64,000 bases of DNA, taken from positions 34,086 through 98,085 of the forward strand of contig NZ_JAIQZM010000026.1 of assembly GCF_023333595.1 (NCBI RefSeq), in the 5' to 3' direction. The notes beneath the pieces are model-generated. The model was not told where the DNA came from, searched no databases, and saw only the letters and a program-made list of their open reading frames with translations. Of the stretch, positions 17,495 through 26,606 are shown one piece after another. The position numbers and the translations under genes were made by a program. The stretch comes from Argonema galeatum A003/A1. GTDB lineage: Bacteria; Cyanobacteriota; Cyanobacteriia; Cyanobacteriales; Aerosakkonemataceae. The stretch's first letter is position 1. Every line of letters begins with the position of its first letter.

Positions 17495-18541
17495 TTATGC
17501 TCCTAGAATAGAGAATGCTTCTTGAACAAATTGTTTATATTTTGTTGAATTTTCACTCAGTATTTCTGTTAAGTTAAAGTAGCTAGAGATTGTTGAATCG
17601 TTCTGAATACGAGTATGTACCTGAGTAGTAAGACAACTTGCCAGGAGGATGGTTTGGACGTAAGGATTCCTGCGTAAAGCTTCCTCAAAAGATTTTTTTG
17701 CCGCACCATAACGTTCAAGTGCCCCAGCAGGATCTGCACCTCCTTTAACCTCAATTACACCTGTTGTTGCACCCTGATTACCGATCAGTGAAATATCTGG
17801 CTCGCTAGAAAAAAGTATTGAGGTATGATTAACTAACATGATACCCCGATAACGCTCAATATTTCCTAGCTGTTCCTCAAGTTTCTCTGAGTCGTATAAC
17901 TCAACCCCCGTACCTACACGGGGTATCAAAGCGGCAAGAAGATTGCGTTCTTTAGCCTCTTTAACAAGAAGACGCTGAACAACTTTTTCTGCTTCCTCCC
18001 CAATAGCATTACGCCATGAACCGTCAATCTGCGCCCCTGTTGATGCTAGTAATATTCCGTACAATTCGTCTTCTGTAATACTTTCTATAGAGCTATCAAT
18101 GATGAGCGAGATGTGTTCGTTAAAAAGTCGGCTAAGTTTGAGGGCTTGGTCTTCCGTTAGAGAATAACGATTGTCTTCATCAATCTCAACTTTCTTGACA
18201 TCTACACTTACTAAATACTTAACTGCTTTTTGAGAAAGCGCTGCAATATTTCGATAATAAGCGATTAGTATAGGGTGTTCTCGAATTAATCTAGGGTGAC
18301 AAAACACTTGAATAAGTTCCAAGTTGTCATGTTCGCAGATGTAGGTATAAGCATCCTCTCTAATACCCCAGTTTGTCCAACCATCCCAACTGTATAGATG
18401 CTTGACGGGTAATAGTGCATCAATCTTACCACGGAAAGATAGAGTCTTGTATTCTTTGAGTTTGCGATAAAAGAAGGTTGAACGCAGTCGATAGTTTATC
18501 CGATTTGCCTCAGCCAAAAGAGAAGCTTCATCTAATGCCAT
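17495..18541 (-). CDS. Type II restriction endonuclease, XcyI-like
   Basis: 348 residues. A PD-(D/E)xK nuclease core is visible: SSEPDI (P248-D249), then EVK (264-266) after 14 residues, followed by GGADPAGALERYGAAKKSF, which I associate with the XcyI restriction family. It starts 9 bp after the stop of the methyltransferase gene on the same strand, so the pair forms a restriction-modification operon with modification first. The recognition site is not readable; if the XcyI assignment holds, CCCGGG is the first guess. Confidence 0.75.
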   Translation of the reverse strand: MALDEASLLAEANRINYRLRSTFFYRKLKEYKTLSFRGKIDALLPVKHLYSWDGWTNWGIREDAYTYICEHDNLELIQVFCHPRLIREHPILIAYYRNIAALSQKAVKYLVSVDVKKVEIDEDNRYSLTEDQALKLSRLFNEHISLIIDSSIESITEDELYGILLASTGAQIDGSWRNAIGEEAEKVVQRLLVKEAKERNLLAALIPRVGTGVELYDSEKLEEQLGNIERYRGIMLVNHTSILFSSEPDISLIGNQGATTGVIEVKGGADPAGALERYGAAKKSFEEALRRNPYVQTILLASCLTTQVHTRIQNDSTISSYFNLTEILSENSTKYKQFVQEAFSILGA

Positions 18542-18550
18542 AATACTTGC

Positions 18551-20104
18551 TTATTTTTCCCATATATATACACATTTACGAAGTTCAGATCGACCGTGAT
18601 CGCCCATTTGCTGACTGCTATTACCCTTACCACGTCCCAATGTCCAAATGTATCGAGTTGTCAATCCAAAAGACTCGGCTATATCGGATAAAATCAGGTC
18701 TACAGGTATTTCTTCTCCAGCATAGCGAACATTGTCGTTGACCATTGCGACAATCCCACCCGGTTTGAGTATTCTAGCAAATTCATAGGTGACAAAGCAC
18801 ATTTCATAAAAGTAATTATGCACCATTTTGGCAACTTTTGCGTTATTTAATTTGCCTTGTTTTTTATATGTTTCGAGAATTGTTATTACCTCTTGTAATG
18901 CCTCGTGCTGTTGGAAGATATAATCCACTTTAATAAAGTCTTGTAGGCGTCCTAAACTTTTATAATACTGCTCTAACTGAGGGCGCTTATCTCGATTTTC
19001 TACAGTACATGATAGCATTGTTTGACGTAGATGCTTTATTTCTTCTTCACGACAACCTAAAAATACTAGCTCAAGGGCATAGGTGCGAGTGTAGTCGTAT
19101 CGGTTCGCATAAGGTGGGGATGTCAGGACAAAATCAATACTGTTTTCTTGTAAAGTAGGAAGAATTTCAAGACAAGAGCCTTGGTATAACTTGGGGTTTA
19201 CTGTAAATTGGGATGGTAGACTATCGGCAAATAAATCCAGTTGTATTGAGCTAGCATCTAAATCGGATACTATCTGGTTTAGTTTTTGATGTATAGCATC
19301 AGGAAATGTTAAAATTTCTCTTTTTTCAAATGGAATCTTTCCCAGAGAACGACCCGATCGACTATCCCAACGCAAATACTGTCCGTCTTTTCTGGTATAG
19401 CTAATATCCTCAAGGATACAAAAAGCTGCATAGAGAAGTAGGTTACGAATGTCGTCATTCATGACAAACTTATGGCAATAGGAAATATAACCAACCAGTA
19501 GTTCTTCTTCTACTACTGAGAAGGCTCCACGGGTAATGGGAATATGTTGGAGTGCATGAGATGGATGGTAGTATTCGGCAAAGTTTATTTGTTTAATTTC
19601 AGCAATTACTTTATTAAAGAGATTAATATCAATTTTTTGAGCTATAAGTCGAGCTTTTGTCGCAAATATTCCCACTTGCAAAAGTTCAATTCCTATTGTT
19701 TCCCAGCCTAACCCACTAGCAGCAAATAAAGACGCTCCAACTCCTGAAAACGGATCGAGCAAAATACCTGGCTGGGGTTTTAAGGTTTGCAGTAGATAGG
19801 TAACTAACCGTTCGGAAAAACCTTCTTTATACTTAAACCAGGCAGAAAAGGGAGCTTGTTTATTTGCCTGAAAACTAACCAGATTTCTACTCAAGGAAGG
19901 ATTATGAATAATTTTCGATTTAAACTTCTCGTAAAGAGCCGTTCTGCTAAGCGAAGTAGGTATGATTTGCACAGGGTTGATACTTGTACGATCGCTATCA
20001 TTAGCAAGCTCAATTGTTGGTGGTATTTCTTTCATAAATAATGGCATACTTGAAGGCTTACTAATTGTACTGCGATCGATCGCTTTAGATCGGACAATCG
20101 GCAA
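18551..20104 (-). CDS. DNA methyltransferase (modification enzyme, SPPY type)
   Basis: 517 residues from TTG 20104; ATGs at 20047 and 20035 are alternative starts and the true one is uncertain. SAM-binding motif I LLDPFSGVGASLFAA (about 116-129) comes before catalytic motif IV TSPPYANRYDY (about 328-338). SPPY marks N4-cytosine or N6-adenine amino-methyltransferases. Motif spacing of about 200 residues implies an inserted target-recognition region between them. It protects host DNA from the endonuclease encoded next. Gene order fits a mobile defence module beside typA. Confidence 0.88.
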   Translation of the reverse strand: MPIVRSKAIDRSTISKPSSMPLFMKEIPPTIELANDSDRTSINPVQIIPTSLSRTALYEKFKSKIIHNPSLSRNLVSFQANKQAPFSAWFKYKEGFSERLVTYLLQTLKPQPGILLDPFSGVGASLFAASGLGWETIGIELLQVGIFATKARLIAQKIDINLFNKVIAEIKQINFAEYYHPSHALQHIPITRGAFSVVEEELLVGYISYCHKFVMNDDIRNLLLYAAFCILEDISYTRKDGQYLRWDSRSGRSLGKIPFEKREILTFPDAIHQKLNQIVSDLDASSIQLDLFADSLPSQFTVNPKLYQGSCLEILPTLQENSIDFVLTSPPYANRYDYTRTYALELVFLGCREEEIKHLRQTMLSCTVENRDKRPQLEQYYKSLGRLQDFIKVDYIFQQHEALQEVITILETYKKQGKLNNAKVAKMVHNYFYEMCFVTYEFARILKPGGIVAMVNDNVRYAGEEIPVDLILSDIAESFGLTTRYIWTLGRGKGNSSQQMGDHGRSELRKCVYIWEK

Positions 20105-20139
20105 TAAAGTAATTTGGTTTTCTCAGATATTGTACGCTA

Positions 20140-20186
20140 GGGAGGTTCTACCTCCCAGAATTAGTGACCAGGTTGAACCTGGTCAC
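20140..20186. repeat. Two adjacent hairpins between operons
   Basis: GGGAGGTTCTACCTCCC (20140-20156) and GTGACCAGGTT/AACCTGGTCAC (20164-20186). They lie just downstream of the Hsp70-like gene and could terminate that operon before the methyltransferase gene. A T run is lacking, so they may simply be dispersed repeats. Confidence 0.6.
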
Positions 20187-20212
20187 GAGAAATTCCAAAA
20201 GATTGCTTCGCA

Positions 20213-22135
20213 CTACTGAATCAGGATGATTGCCTCTTCCGCTTTGGCGTTCAAAGCATTTTGAAGACTTTGCCCAACTTTGGCGATCAGTTCGTCAAAA
20301 GCTTCTTGATTTGTTGTGAGTTGTTCTCGCAGAGCCTTATCCAAATCGGGATTGATTTGATTGCAGATATTTTCGATTTTGCTGTCATTCAAAAAACTAG
20401 AACGCAGCCAACTGGGGATATCCATATTTGTCTTGATTACCTCTTTGACACCCTTCCTATTTAGCTCCATTCCTGCTGCCAAAGCCGAGGCCCCATATAC
20501 GAATGCGATCGGCCATGTCAAATGCCCCGTCAGGATGAGAAGGAGGATACTGGCGAGAGTGCCGCCACCAATCACTACATTGACGATAAAGGCTACTGTT
20601 TCGGCAAGGAGAGCATCTCCAATCGACAGTTCCGGGTTGACCACGCCGGGGTCGATTCCTTCTTCAAACCTTAAGCTGCTTCTGGGTATCTGGAACTGGC
20701 GACAAATGGGGTCGGTTTCGGAGGCTAAATCGGGTTGGATTTTGCTGTTAAACCAACTGAGACATTGATTGTTGATCAGAAGCTTGGCCCGATCGCTTTT
20801 CAGCCACGACTCTGCCCGCTTTTTCATAGCCGTTTCCAGGTCAGCCAAAGTCCGTACTTTGTTGTTTTGCCAATCTTTCAACCCAGGTTTAATTGCATTT
20901 TCAATTAAACCATCTGACAGCGGCTTTGTCAACAATTCGATTAACTCTGGGATATGTCTTTTGATGATATCTTTGAGCTTATCTGAATCAAATAGTTTGT
21001 TGACCTCTTTTTTGAATGCAGAAGCACGCAAATCCCATCGTCCAACTCGCGCCAAACCCAGTGCAATGCACCTCTCTGGTTCCGGATCGGGCCGAACCTG
21101 CGTATGGGGTTCCGGGAAGATTTCCTCGCAAATTTGACGAGTGAACTTCATGCGAGATGCACCGCCTGTCATCAACACAATTGTTGGTACAATGCCTTGT
21201 CGTTCCAGGTTTTCCTTACCTTCAATTACTGCCGCTCGAAAAGACTGAATCCAACTCTTGTCTTCTAGTTCCGGCAAGGGTTGGTTCAAGATATCCTCCA
21301 TAATTAATTTGTTAACTTGGGGGATAAAATAAATCTGTTCGTTGATAGATTCAAAGCCACGGGCAAATGATTGGGGGTTGCTGAATAGCTGTTCGTTAGA
21401 AAAGTAATCTTCCTTAGCTTTGCGACAGGCAAGTTCGCAACGAGCTTGGTGATGGGGATATTCTGCAAACACTTTTTCGAGTAATTCTTTCTGTTCGTGT
21501 TTGGCAAGAGTTCGGGCAAAAATAGCCTTGTCGATCAGCGATGCTCCGAGAGAATTACTGCCGAAATCGATCGGTATTTCGTGTAGGCTCTTGACGAGGG
21601 TAAAATCTGTAGTCGAAGAACCAATATCGACAATTAGCACGGAAGATTTGAGTTTGTCATATTCTAGCTTACCGGCTTCCTTGGCTTGCATGAAAGCAGC
21701 TCGCGATTCCGGGACAACGCTCAGTAAAGGAATGCCAGCTTCTTTGAGTAGCTTTTGGTATTCTTCGCGATCGCTCAACGACCATCCCGAAGGACAGCCA
21801 ACATAAAAGTAGTCGCTTTCTCCACCTTTTATTTGTTTGTTTTCTTTCAAAAGGCGGTAGTAAGTTTCCAAAAAAGTGCGAATTGTTTCTCGATAAGTTG
21901 GATCGTTGTTTGGTTTTTGCTTGAAAGTGATTTTGAGTTGGGTAACGCCAGCTTGGATTAAGGCTTGGTCTCCGACAAGATAGCCTAACTCTGGATGCCA
22001 GCCAAGCGCCGTAACTTGGATCTTCTTGTTATTAACTTCCAGCATCTCTGGGGGTTCGATGCTCTCGACTATTGCTTTAGCTACGGCTGTTTCGCCGTGT
22101 CCTAAATCGAAACCGATCGTTTCTAAAATTTCCAT
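20213..22135 (-). CDS. Membrane-anchored Hsp70-like ATPase
   Basis: 640 residues. An actin/Hsp70 ATPase domain is visible: phosphate 1 loop IGFDLGHGETA (7-17), phosphate 2 loop LIVDIGSSTTDF (167-178) and the adenosine motif LMTGGASRMKF near 320-330. The part after about residue 370 does not resemble a DnaK substrate-binding domain. It is helical, with a hydrophobic Gly/Ala-rich hairpin near 510-560 (VAFIVNVVIGGGTLASILLL), so it is probably tethered to the membrane. It follows a coiled-coil membrane protein gene on the same strand, probably an operon. Client and function unknown; by position it could belong to the neighbouring defence genes. Confidence 0.82.
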   Translation of the reverse strand: MEILETIGFDLGHGETAVAKAIVESIEPPEMLEVNNKKIQVTALGWHPELGYLVGDQALIQAGVTQLKITFKQKPNNDPTYRETIRTFLETYYRLLKENKQIKGGESDYFYVGCPSGWSLSDREEYQKLLKEAGIPLLSVVPESRAAFMQAKEAGKLEYDKLKSSVLIVDIGSSTTDFTLVKSLHEIPIDFGSNSLGASLIDKAIFARTLAKHEQKELLEKVFAEYPHHQARCELACRKAKEDYFSNEQLFSNPQSFARGFESINEQIYFIPQVNKLIMEDILNQPLPELEDKSWIQSFRAAVIEGKENLERQGIVPTIVLMTGGASRMKFTRQICEEIFPEPHTQVRPDPEPERCIALGLARVGRWDLRASAFKKEVNKLFDSDKLKDIIKRHIPELIELLTKPLSDGLIENAIKPGLKDWQNNKVRTLADLETAMKKRAESWLKSDRAKLLINNQCLSWFNSKIQPDLASETDPICRQFQIPRSSLRFEEGIDPGVVNPELSIGDALLAETVAFIVNVVIGGGTLASILLLILTGHLTWPIAFVYGASALAAGMELNRKGVKEVIKTNMDIPSWLRSSFLNDSKIENICNQINPDLDKALREQLTTNQEAFDELIAKVGQSLQNALNAKAEEAIILIQ

Positions 22136-22210
22136 ACTTTTATTGCTAAAGGATACGTTATGGCATTTCTTTTTTAGACCAGCTACAAAAATTTACTTCG
22201 TAGGCGACTC

Positions 22211-22255
22211 TTCATCTGCGTTCATCTGCGTTCATCTGCATTCATCTGCGGTAAA
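22211..22255. repeat. TTCATCTGCG tandem repeat
   Basis: Four copies of the 10-mer TTCATCTGCG ending GGTAAAAAAT. It is a single arm of the dispersed ACCGCAGATGAACGCAG family, located in the gap between the two genes of the Hsp70-like operon. Confidence 0.8.
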
Positions 22256-22291
22256 AAATATTCTTTTCCGCCGAGTATCCAATCGAAGGTG

Positions 22292-23230
22292 TTAATCTTT
22301 TGCTTCCGAGAAAGCTGGTTCAATTACTCTACCTCGTCTGAGTAAGCGATCGCCCTTAAACAAAGCGGGAGTTATGGTTACGTAGTCTTTCGTGGCCCGA
22401 TCGATACTTGGCTCGAAGTCAAAATACTCGCGTCCGTTCTGTGCATCCTCCGATCGGTAGATTTGGACTCGAATTCCCTGCTCCATCAAACTTTGCGGGA
22501 GAAGTCTTGCCAATTCTAGCGCCATCTGCGGTCTTTCCAGATATGACGCGCCCATCAGTCTTTGAATCAGATTCAACAGTTCTGGGAGATCTTCTATACC
22601 AAGCTCGTCGAGGGGTTTTTTCCCTTCTTGAGGGCGACCTACGGCAAGATCGATCGTATTTATAGCATCGGCGAGATTGTCTAGAAGTACTTGACTATCA
22701 ACTCGCACGATCGGCCCAGGCGCTTCCGCAAGCTGAGGAAGTTCCGCACTATTTTCATTTTTGTTTTTATCGAGTTGCAGTACAACTTCCACCCCCACCA
22801 GCACAAACACCAGTAAAATAGCCATCCACGCGCCAGGGGAAGTTCTCGTCAGGGAAACCAGGGAACCCAAAATGGCGATGGAGATGAGTCCCTGTACCAC
22901 TTTTAGGATTAACTTGTTGGTAGATAACCGTCCAGCTTGGATGGCAATTTGCTCAGGCTGTGGTAAAACAAGTTGAGTCTTGCTAGCGGCGGTGAGAGTT
23001 GCGATCGACTGCCGCAGCGTATCCAGGAAAAACGCCGCCTGACGTACCTGAGCCACATTTAGCTCGCCAGTGTAACTCTTTTGAAGACGATCGAGTCGGT
23101 TGTGAACCAGCTTAACTACCTGCTCAACGCTGGTTGCCGTATCAATCTCTTTCTGTAGTTCGTTCCGTTCTTTGCCAAAAAGTGTTAATAGCGTGTTCAT
23201 CTCTCGCACCAAGACTTCAGGTTTGCCCAA
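22292..23230 (-). CDS. Coiled-coil membrane protein, partner of Hsp70-like ATPase
   Basis: 312 residues, unknown family. Residues 1-80 are charged and helical (coiled-coil-like), about 105-155 hold two hydrophobic membrane segments (VVQGLISIAILGSLVSLT; AWMAILLVFVLVGVEVVL), and the C-terminal 150 residues are soluble and acidic. A Met at codon 11 is an alternative start. It is encoded 156 bp upstream of the Hsp70-like gene on the same strand. It may be a membrane adaptor or nucleotide-exchange or substrate factor for that ATPase; this is inference from position and topology. Confidence 0.6.
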   Translation of the reverse strand: MGKPEVLVREMNTLLTLFGKERNELQKEIDTATSVEQVVKLVHNRLDRLQKSYTGELNVAQVRQAAFFLDTLRQSIATLTAASKTQLVLPQPEQIAIQAGRLSTNKLILKVVQGLISIAILGSLVSLTRTSPGAWMAILLVFVLVGVEVVLQLDKNKNENSAELPQLAEAPGPIVRVDSQVLLDNLADAINTIDLAVGRPQEGKKPLDELGIEDLPELLNLIQRLMGASYLERPQMALELARLLPQSLMEQGIRVQIYRSEDAQNGREYFDFEPSIDRATKDYVTITPALFKGDRLLRRGRVIEPAFSEAKD

Positions 23231-23337
23231 AAGCAGAACGATCGGGCGTCTTTCTTAAGTTTGACAGAATTCGATCGCATCATGGGTAAAGCCAGAAACC
23301 CGGTTTCTTTTCGGCGATCCGAACTGTCTTACCCCCC

Positions 23338-23372
23338 TCCCCGTGGACGGGGAGGGGTTGGGGGTGGGGTTC
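23338..23372. repeat. CCCCTCCCCG hairpin
   Basis: Stem CCCCTCCCCG / CGGGGAGGGG with a TGGA loop, followed by GGGTTGGGGG. It is GC-rich dispersed intergenic sequence about 65 bp before the WGR gene, and a possible transcription barrier between the divergent operons. Confidence 0.65.
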
Positions 23373-23434
23373 CAGCTTAAACTGATAGTAGGTAAATTAA
23401 TATCAGTTAATAGAGAGCAAACAGGAGCAAAAAA

Positions 23435-24865
23435 ATGGCTGAAGAAAAAACCTATTTAGAATTATCCGAGTCAGATGGCGTTTCTCACAAATTCTATGAA
23501 GTAATTGTCAACAGCACAGAAGTTTCCATTCGCTACGGTCGGATTGGCGACAAAGGTCAGAGTCAAGTAAAATCCTACCCAACTGCCGAAAAAGCCAAAG
23601 CCGAAGCGACGAAAAAGATTAACGAAAAACTCAAGAAAGGTTACGAACACGCAGTCATAGGAGTGCGTCAGAAACGCACTGTGACTCATCGGGAGATAAA
23701 GAGCGATCGCTCAACCGCTTCCCCATCTCCAGTGCTGTGGAAATTCGCCTCCGGTTCTGCCGCTTTCGGTATCTTTATCGACAAAAAGCGCTGTTGGGTT
23801 GGCAATCAAGCCGGTCAAATATTTGCTCTCAACAATACAGGTCAAGTAATCAATCAATTGCGATTACCTGACGGCGTGAAATGTATCGTCGCCGATGATG
23901 GCTGGCTTTATGCGGGATGCGATGATGGCAAAGTCTACGATTTAACTGGAAAAATTCCCCGTGTCGCTTATGAAATTGCCGAAGATGTGAATATTTTGTG
24001 GCTCGATATTAAAGATGCAATTCTCGGAGTTTCCGATATCGAGGGTAACGTCACAACCATCAATCACGAAGATGAATCCCAGTGGACTAAAAAAAGTAGC
24101 GGTCAATATGGCTGGATGGTACGTTGCGACGAGATTGGCGTTTATCACGGTCACAGCGACGGCGTAACAATGTATGATTGGGAAGATGGCAAGAAAATTT
24201 GGCATCAAAAAACTCGCGGCGATGTGCTATTTGGTTGGCAAGAAGAAGCAATAATTTATGCCAGTACCAGCCATAATTTAGTTTATTCTTTCACCAAAAA
24301 AGGGGAAGCAAAAACAATTTACCAATGCGATGCGCCAGTGTATTCTTGCGCCACAGCAGAAGACGGCAAATATGTATTCGCAGGCGATAATTGTTCGTCG
24401 ATTTATTGTTTTAATGAAGAAGGCGATCGAATCTGGAAACTAGCCACAGGATGCGGTTCCGCCTTCTCAATGCAATTTTTAGATAATCGCCTTTACATCG
24501 TCACCACCGACGGTTCTCTTGCTTGCATCGACGCCAGCGAAACAGCAATTAATGCCGCCAAAGCAGGTACAGTTCCCCAAACAGTTAATATTAAAGCGCC
24601 CGCCGCCGTGAGTGCCGCCGTTCCTTCCCACACTTTAGAAACTACCTCAAACACAACGCAAGGAGTAATTGTCGAGTGTTTCCAAGAAGGAAATAACTTA
24701 AGAATTCGCGTTGTTTCTCCTGATTACAACTCCAACTGGAAAGTGCAATTTCCTAAAGAACTTCGCGAAGAAGGTGCGCGTTATCTGGTGGAAGAGGTGC
24801 GCGAATCTTCTCGCGGTGGATTTTATCGCGCTTTTGGGGATATTAAGAAGTTAGTTACTCGTTGA
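23435..24865 (+). CDS. WGR-domain protein with beta-propeller
   Basis: 476 residues. Residues about 5-80 form a WGR domain (KFYEVIVNSTEVSIRYGRIGDKGQ), a nucleic-acid-binding module best known from PARPs. Here its hallmark reads RYGRIGDKG. Residues 100-370 carry repeating W-rich strands of a PQQ-like/WD-like propeller (WKFASGSAAFGIFI, WVGNQAGQIFALN, YAGCDDGKVYDL, VFAGDNCSSIYCF). Residues 395-476 form a separate basic C-terminal domain. No catalytic PARP domain is present. Possible role: scaffold or sensor, perhaps DNA-linked. Confidence 0.82.
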   Translation: MAEEKTYLELSESDGVSHKFYEVIVNSTEVSIRYGRIGDKGQSQVKSYPTAEKAKAEATKKINEKLKKGYEHAVIGVRQKRTVTHREIKSDRSTASPSPVLWKFASGSAAFGIFIDKKRCWVGNQAGQIFALNNTGQVINQLRLPDGVKCIVADDGWLYAGCDDGKVYDLTGKIPRVAYEIAEDVNILWLDIKDAILGVSDIEGNVTTINHEDESQWTKKSSGQYGWMVRCDEIGVYHGHSDGVTMYDWEDGKKIWHQKTRGDVLFGWQEEAIIYASTSHNLVYSFTKKGEAKTIYQCDAPVYSCATAEDGKYVFAGDNCSSIYCFNEEGDRIWKLATGCGSAFSMQFLDNRLYIVTTDGSLACIDASETAINAAKAGTVPQTVNIKAPAAVSAAVPSHTLETTSNTTQGVIVECFQEGNNLRIRVVSPDYNSNWKVQFPKELREEGARYLVEEVRESSRGGFYRAFGDIKKLVTR

Positions 24866-24990
24866 GAAGATTTTTTTTCAACGCAGAGGTACGCGAAGGT
24901 TAGCGCAGAGGTACGCAGAGAAAAACTTTGCGTTACTTTGCGTTTACCTTTGCGTCCTTTGCGTTAAAAAATAGTACGGTATTGCGGAAC

Positions 24991-25209
24991 TCATCGTATT
25001 TCGCGGTTTGAACTTTTGCGAAGATGTTCGAGGAATTCCGGGTAATTCTCTAAATCTTCTGGTGACTCCAACGGTGGCATTTCAATCCAGGTAGCCTCTG
25101 CGTGTAACCTGTCCACATACGCATAAAACGCTTCTTCGTCATCTCGATGGGTAAGAACGTAAGCGTGCAATTCTTTCCGATTCATTGCTTTGAAGTCAAG
25201 CTTGCTCAT
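24991..25209 (-). CDS. DUF6887 small protein
   Basis: 72 residues from the ATG at 25209, which overlaps the TAA of the upstream gene by one base. The sequence MNRKELHAYVLTHRDDEEAF followed by MPPLESPEDLENYPEFLEHL fits the small cyanobacterial family I know as DUF6887, usually found next to DUF6888. The tight overlap and small size suggest a TA-like or regulatory pair; function is not known. Confidence 0.7.
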   Translation of the reverse strand: MSKLDFKAMNRKELHAYVLTHRDDEEAFYAYVDRLHAEATWIEMPPLESPEDLENYPEFLEHLRKSSNREIR

Positions 25210-25391
25210 TATATATACCTCCATTTGCCGTTGGGATAAATCTCAATGATATTTTCTTCGCCTGCTAGAAAGAAAACATTGCCTGTTCGCCCATCCATAC
25301 GAACTACGTTGATAGGCAAGTATAGCTTGCTGAACCAAACACACAAATTGAAGCACTGTGTTTTCTGCTCTGCCGTAGGAATTTTGGACAC
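25209..25391 (-). CDS. DUF6888 small protein
   Basis: 60 residues from a GTG start at 25391 preceded by GGTGAGG. The sequence CFNLCVWFSKLYLPINVVRM followed by DGRTGNVFFLAGEENIIEIY is the DUF6888 pattern: a Cys-containing helix and a compact beta sheet. It is coupled to the DUF6887 gene by a one-base overlap. Confidence 0.7.
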   Translation of the reverse strand: MSKIPTAEQKTQCFNLCVWFSKLYLPINVVRMDGRTGNVFFLAGEENIIEIYPNGKWRYI

Positions 25392-25719
25392 ACCTCACCG
25401 ATCGCTCATTGTTACAAGTTTAGCATTATTAAGATCCCGATTCGGGCCTTCTTTGACGCTTGGGGCGAAGCTGGCGTGCTGCTGCGATCGCATATTGGTT
25501 ACATTCTGTGAATTCCCCTTGACTCAAGAGTATCCCATCCCAAATAATACTCTCAACCTTCATGGGTCTTTCGGGATTATTATGCCAATGTTCAAAACGA
25601 ACATTTTGTAGTAGCACGGCTTCATCAGTATGTCGGTCATACCAAGATTTTAATTAGCTGTGCTACTACGACCGCATATTTGACATTAACAGAGGAATCG
25701 CAACTAAAAGGGGTGAGTT
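25392..25719. other. Gap with an inverted repeat; no secure gene
   Basis: Contains an inverted repeat with arms GTAGTAGCACGGCT / AGCTGTGCTACTAC (about 25609-25669). A 62-codon frame on the minus strand (25429-25617) starts with GTG inside the repeat arm and has no recognisable family, so it is not called. Confidence 0.55.
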
Positions 25720-26175
25720 ATGAACAGTGTTAGGGATTTAAAAAATCTCTACGATATTGATGATTCTCAATGGCTAGAAGAAACGGTTAAATTGATTAAG
25801 AATCGCCAATTTAAAGAGCTAGATTTAGAGAATTTAATAGAGGAGTTAGAGGATTTGGGCAGGGAAAAGAGAAATGCTGTTGCCAGCCTTTTAGAACAGG
25901 TTATCCGTCATTTATTATTACTGCAATATTGGACAAGCGAATCCGACTATAATGAAGTTCACTGGCAAGAAGAAATCTATACTTTCAGAATTCAATTGAG
26001 ACGAAGACTTACTACCAATCTCCGTAATTACTTAGATTCGGAATTGGATTCTATCTATAAAGATGCGTTAGGATTTGTGAAAATTAAAACTCAAAATTTC
26101 GTCAGTTTCCCACCAGAATGTCCTTACTCGCTTGACCAATTACTTGATATCGAGTGGTTGCCCTCATTAAATTAA
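25720..26175 (+). CDS. DUF29 family protein
   Basis: 151-residue DUF29 protein: LYDIDDSQWLEETVKLIKNR at the N-terminus, LDLENLIEELEDLGREKRNA in the middle, and a helical C-terminus. AAGGGG lies at good distance before the ATG. DUF29 proteins are common, multi-copy and uncharacterised in cyanobacteria. The last 255 bp are duplicated at 28825-29079, bracketing three TA modules. Confidence 0.88.
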   Translation: MNSVRDLKNLYDIDDSQWLEETVKLIKNRQFKELDLENLIEELEDLGREKRNAVASLLEQVIRHLLLLQYWTSESDYNEVHWQEEIYTFRIQLRRRLTTNLRNYLDSELDSIYKDALGFVKIKTQNFVSFPPECPYSLDQLLDIEWLPSLN

Positions 26176-26205
26176 ATTTGAAAACACAATCCTGGTAAAA
26201 TGGTA

Positions 26206-26291
26206 GCGATCGCATTCTGGGAAAGATAGAAGTGCGAATGCCTACAACAGGCTACGCCAACGCATTTGGGGAAGATGGGGGTGCGATCGCA
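26206..26291. repeat. HIP1-containing spacer repeat, copy A
   Basis: Two units of GCGATCGCATT..GGGAAAGAT.GAAGTGCGA joined by a GGCTACGCCAACGCATT linker. Sister blocks lie at 27034-27147 (B), 27942-28027 (C) and 28723-28819 (D), each in a gap between TA modules. Confidence 0.8.
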
Positions 26292-26363
26292 CTTCTGTTT
26301 CTGTTTTTTCAGGTAGTTTTCGATGTAAAATTGAAAGTAAGTGGTTGATTTTAGCAAATTAAT

Positions 26364-26606
26364 ATGACCGCCGTTCAAAAAACAGTAGATGTCAGTGTCG
26401 CACAAATGAGTGTGCAAGAATTATTACACCTCATTGATGAAGGGACAGAAGTTTTACTGACAGATGGCCGAAAACCCTTGGCTCGTCTAGTTCCTATTCT
26501 CCAACCAAATGTACCCCGAATAGCTGGATTACACCAGGGAGCAATATCGACAAGTAATGATTTTGATGAGCCATTACCAGAAGAATTTTGGACGGCAGGT
26601 GGATGA
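26364..26606 (+). CDS. Phd/YefM-type antitoxin
   Basis: 80 residues with the Phd pattern: VDVSVAQMSVQELLHLIDEG, then a strand-turn EVLLTDGRKPLARLVPI. The acidic C-terminal tail (FDEPLPEEFW) is the usual toxin-binding part. Its TGA overlaps the ATG of the PIN toxin gene (ATGA), so the pair is translationally coupled. Confidence 0.88.
   Translation: MTAVQKTVDVSVAQMSVQELLHLIDEGTEVLLTDGRKPLARLVPILQPNVPRIAGLHQGAISTSNDFDEPLPEEFWTAGG

Noticed and set aside
25429..25617. 62-codon minus-strand frame
   Set aside because: Starts with GTG inside an inverted-repeat arm; no family, no ribosome-binding site.
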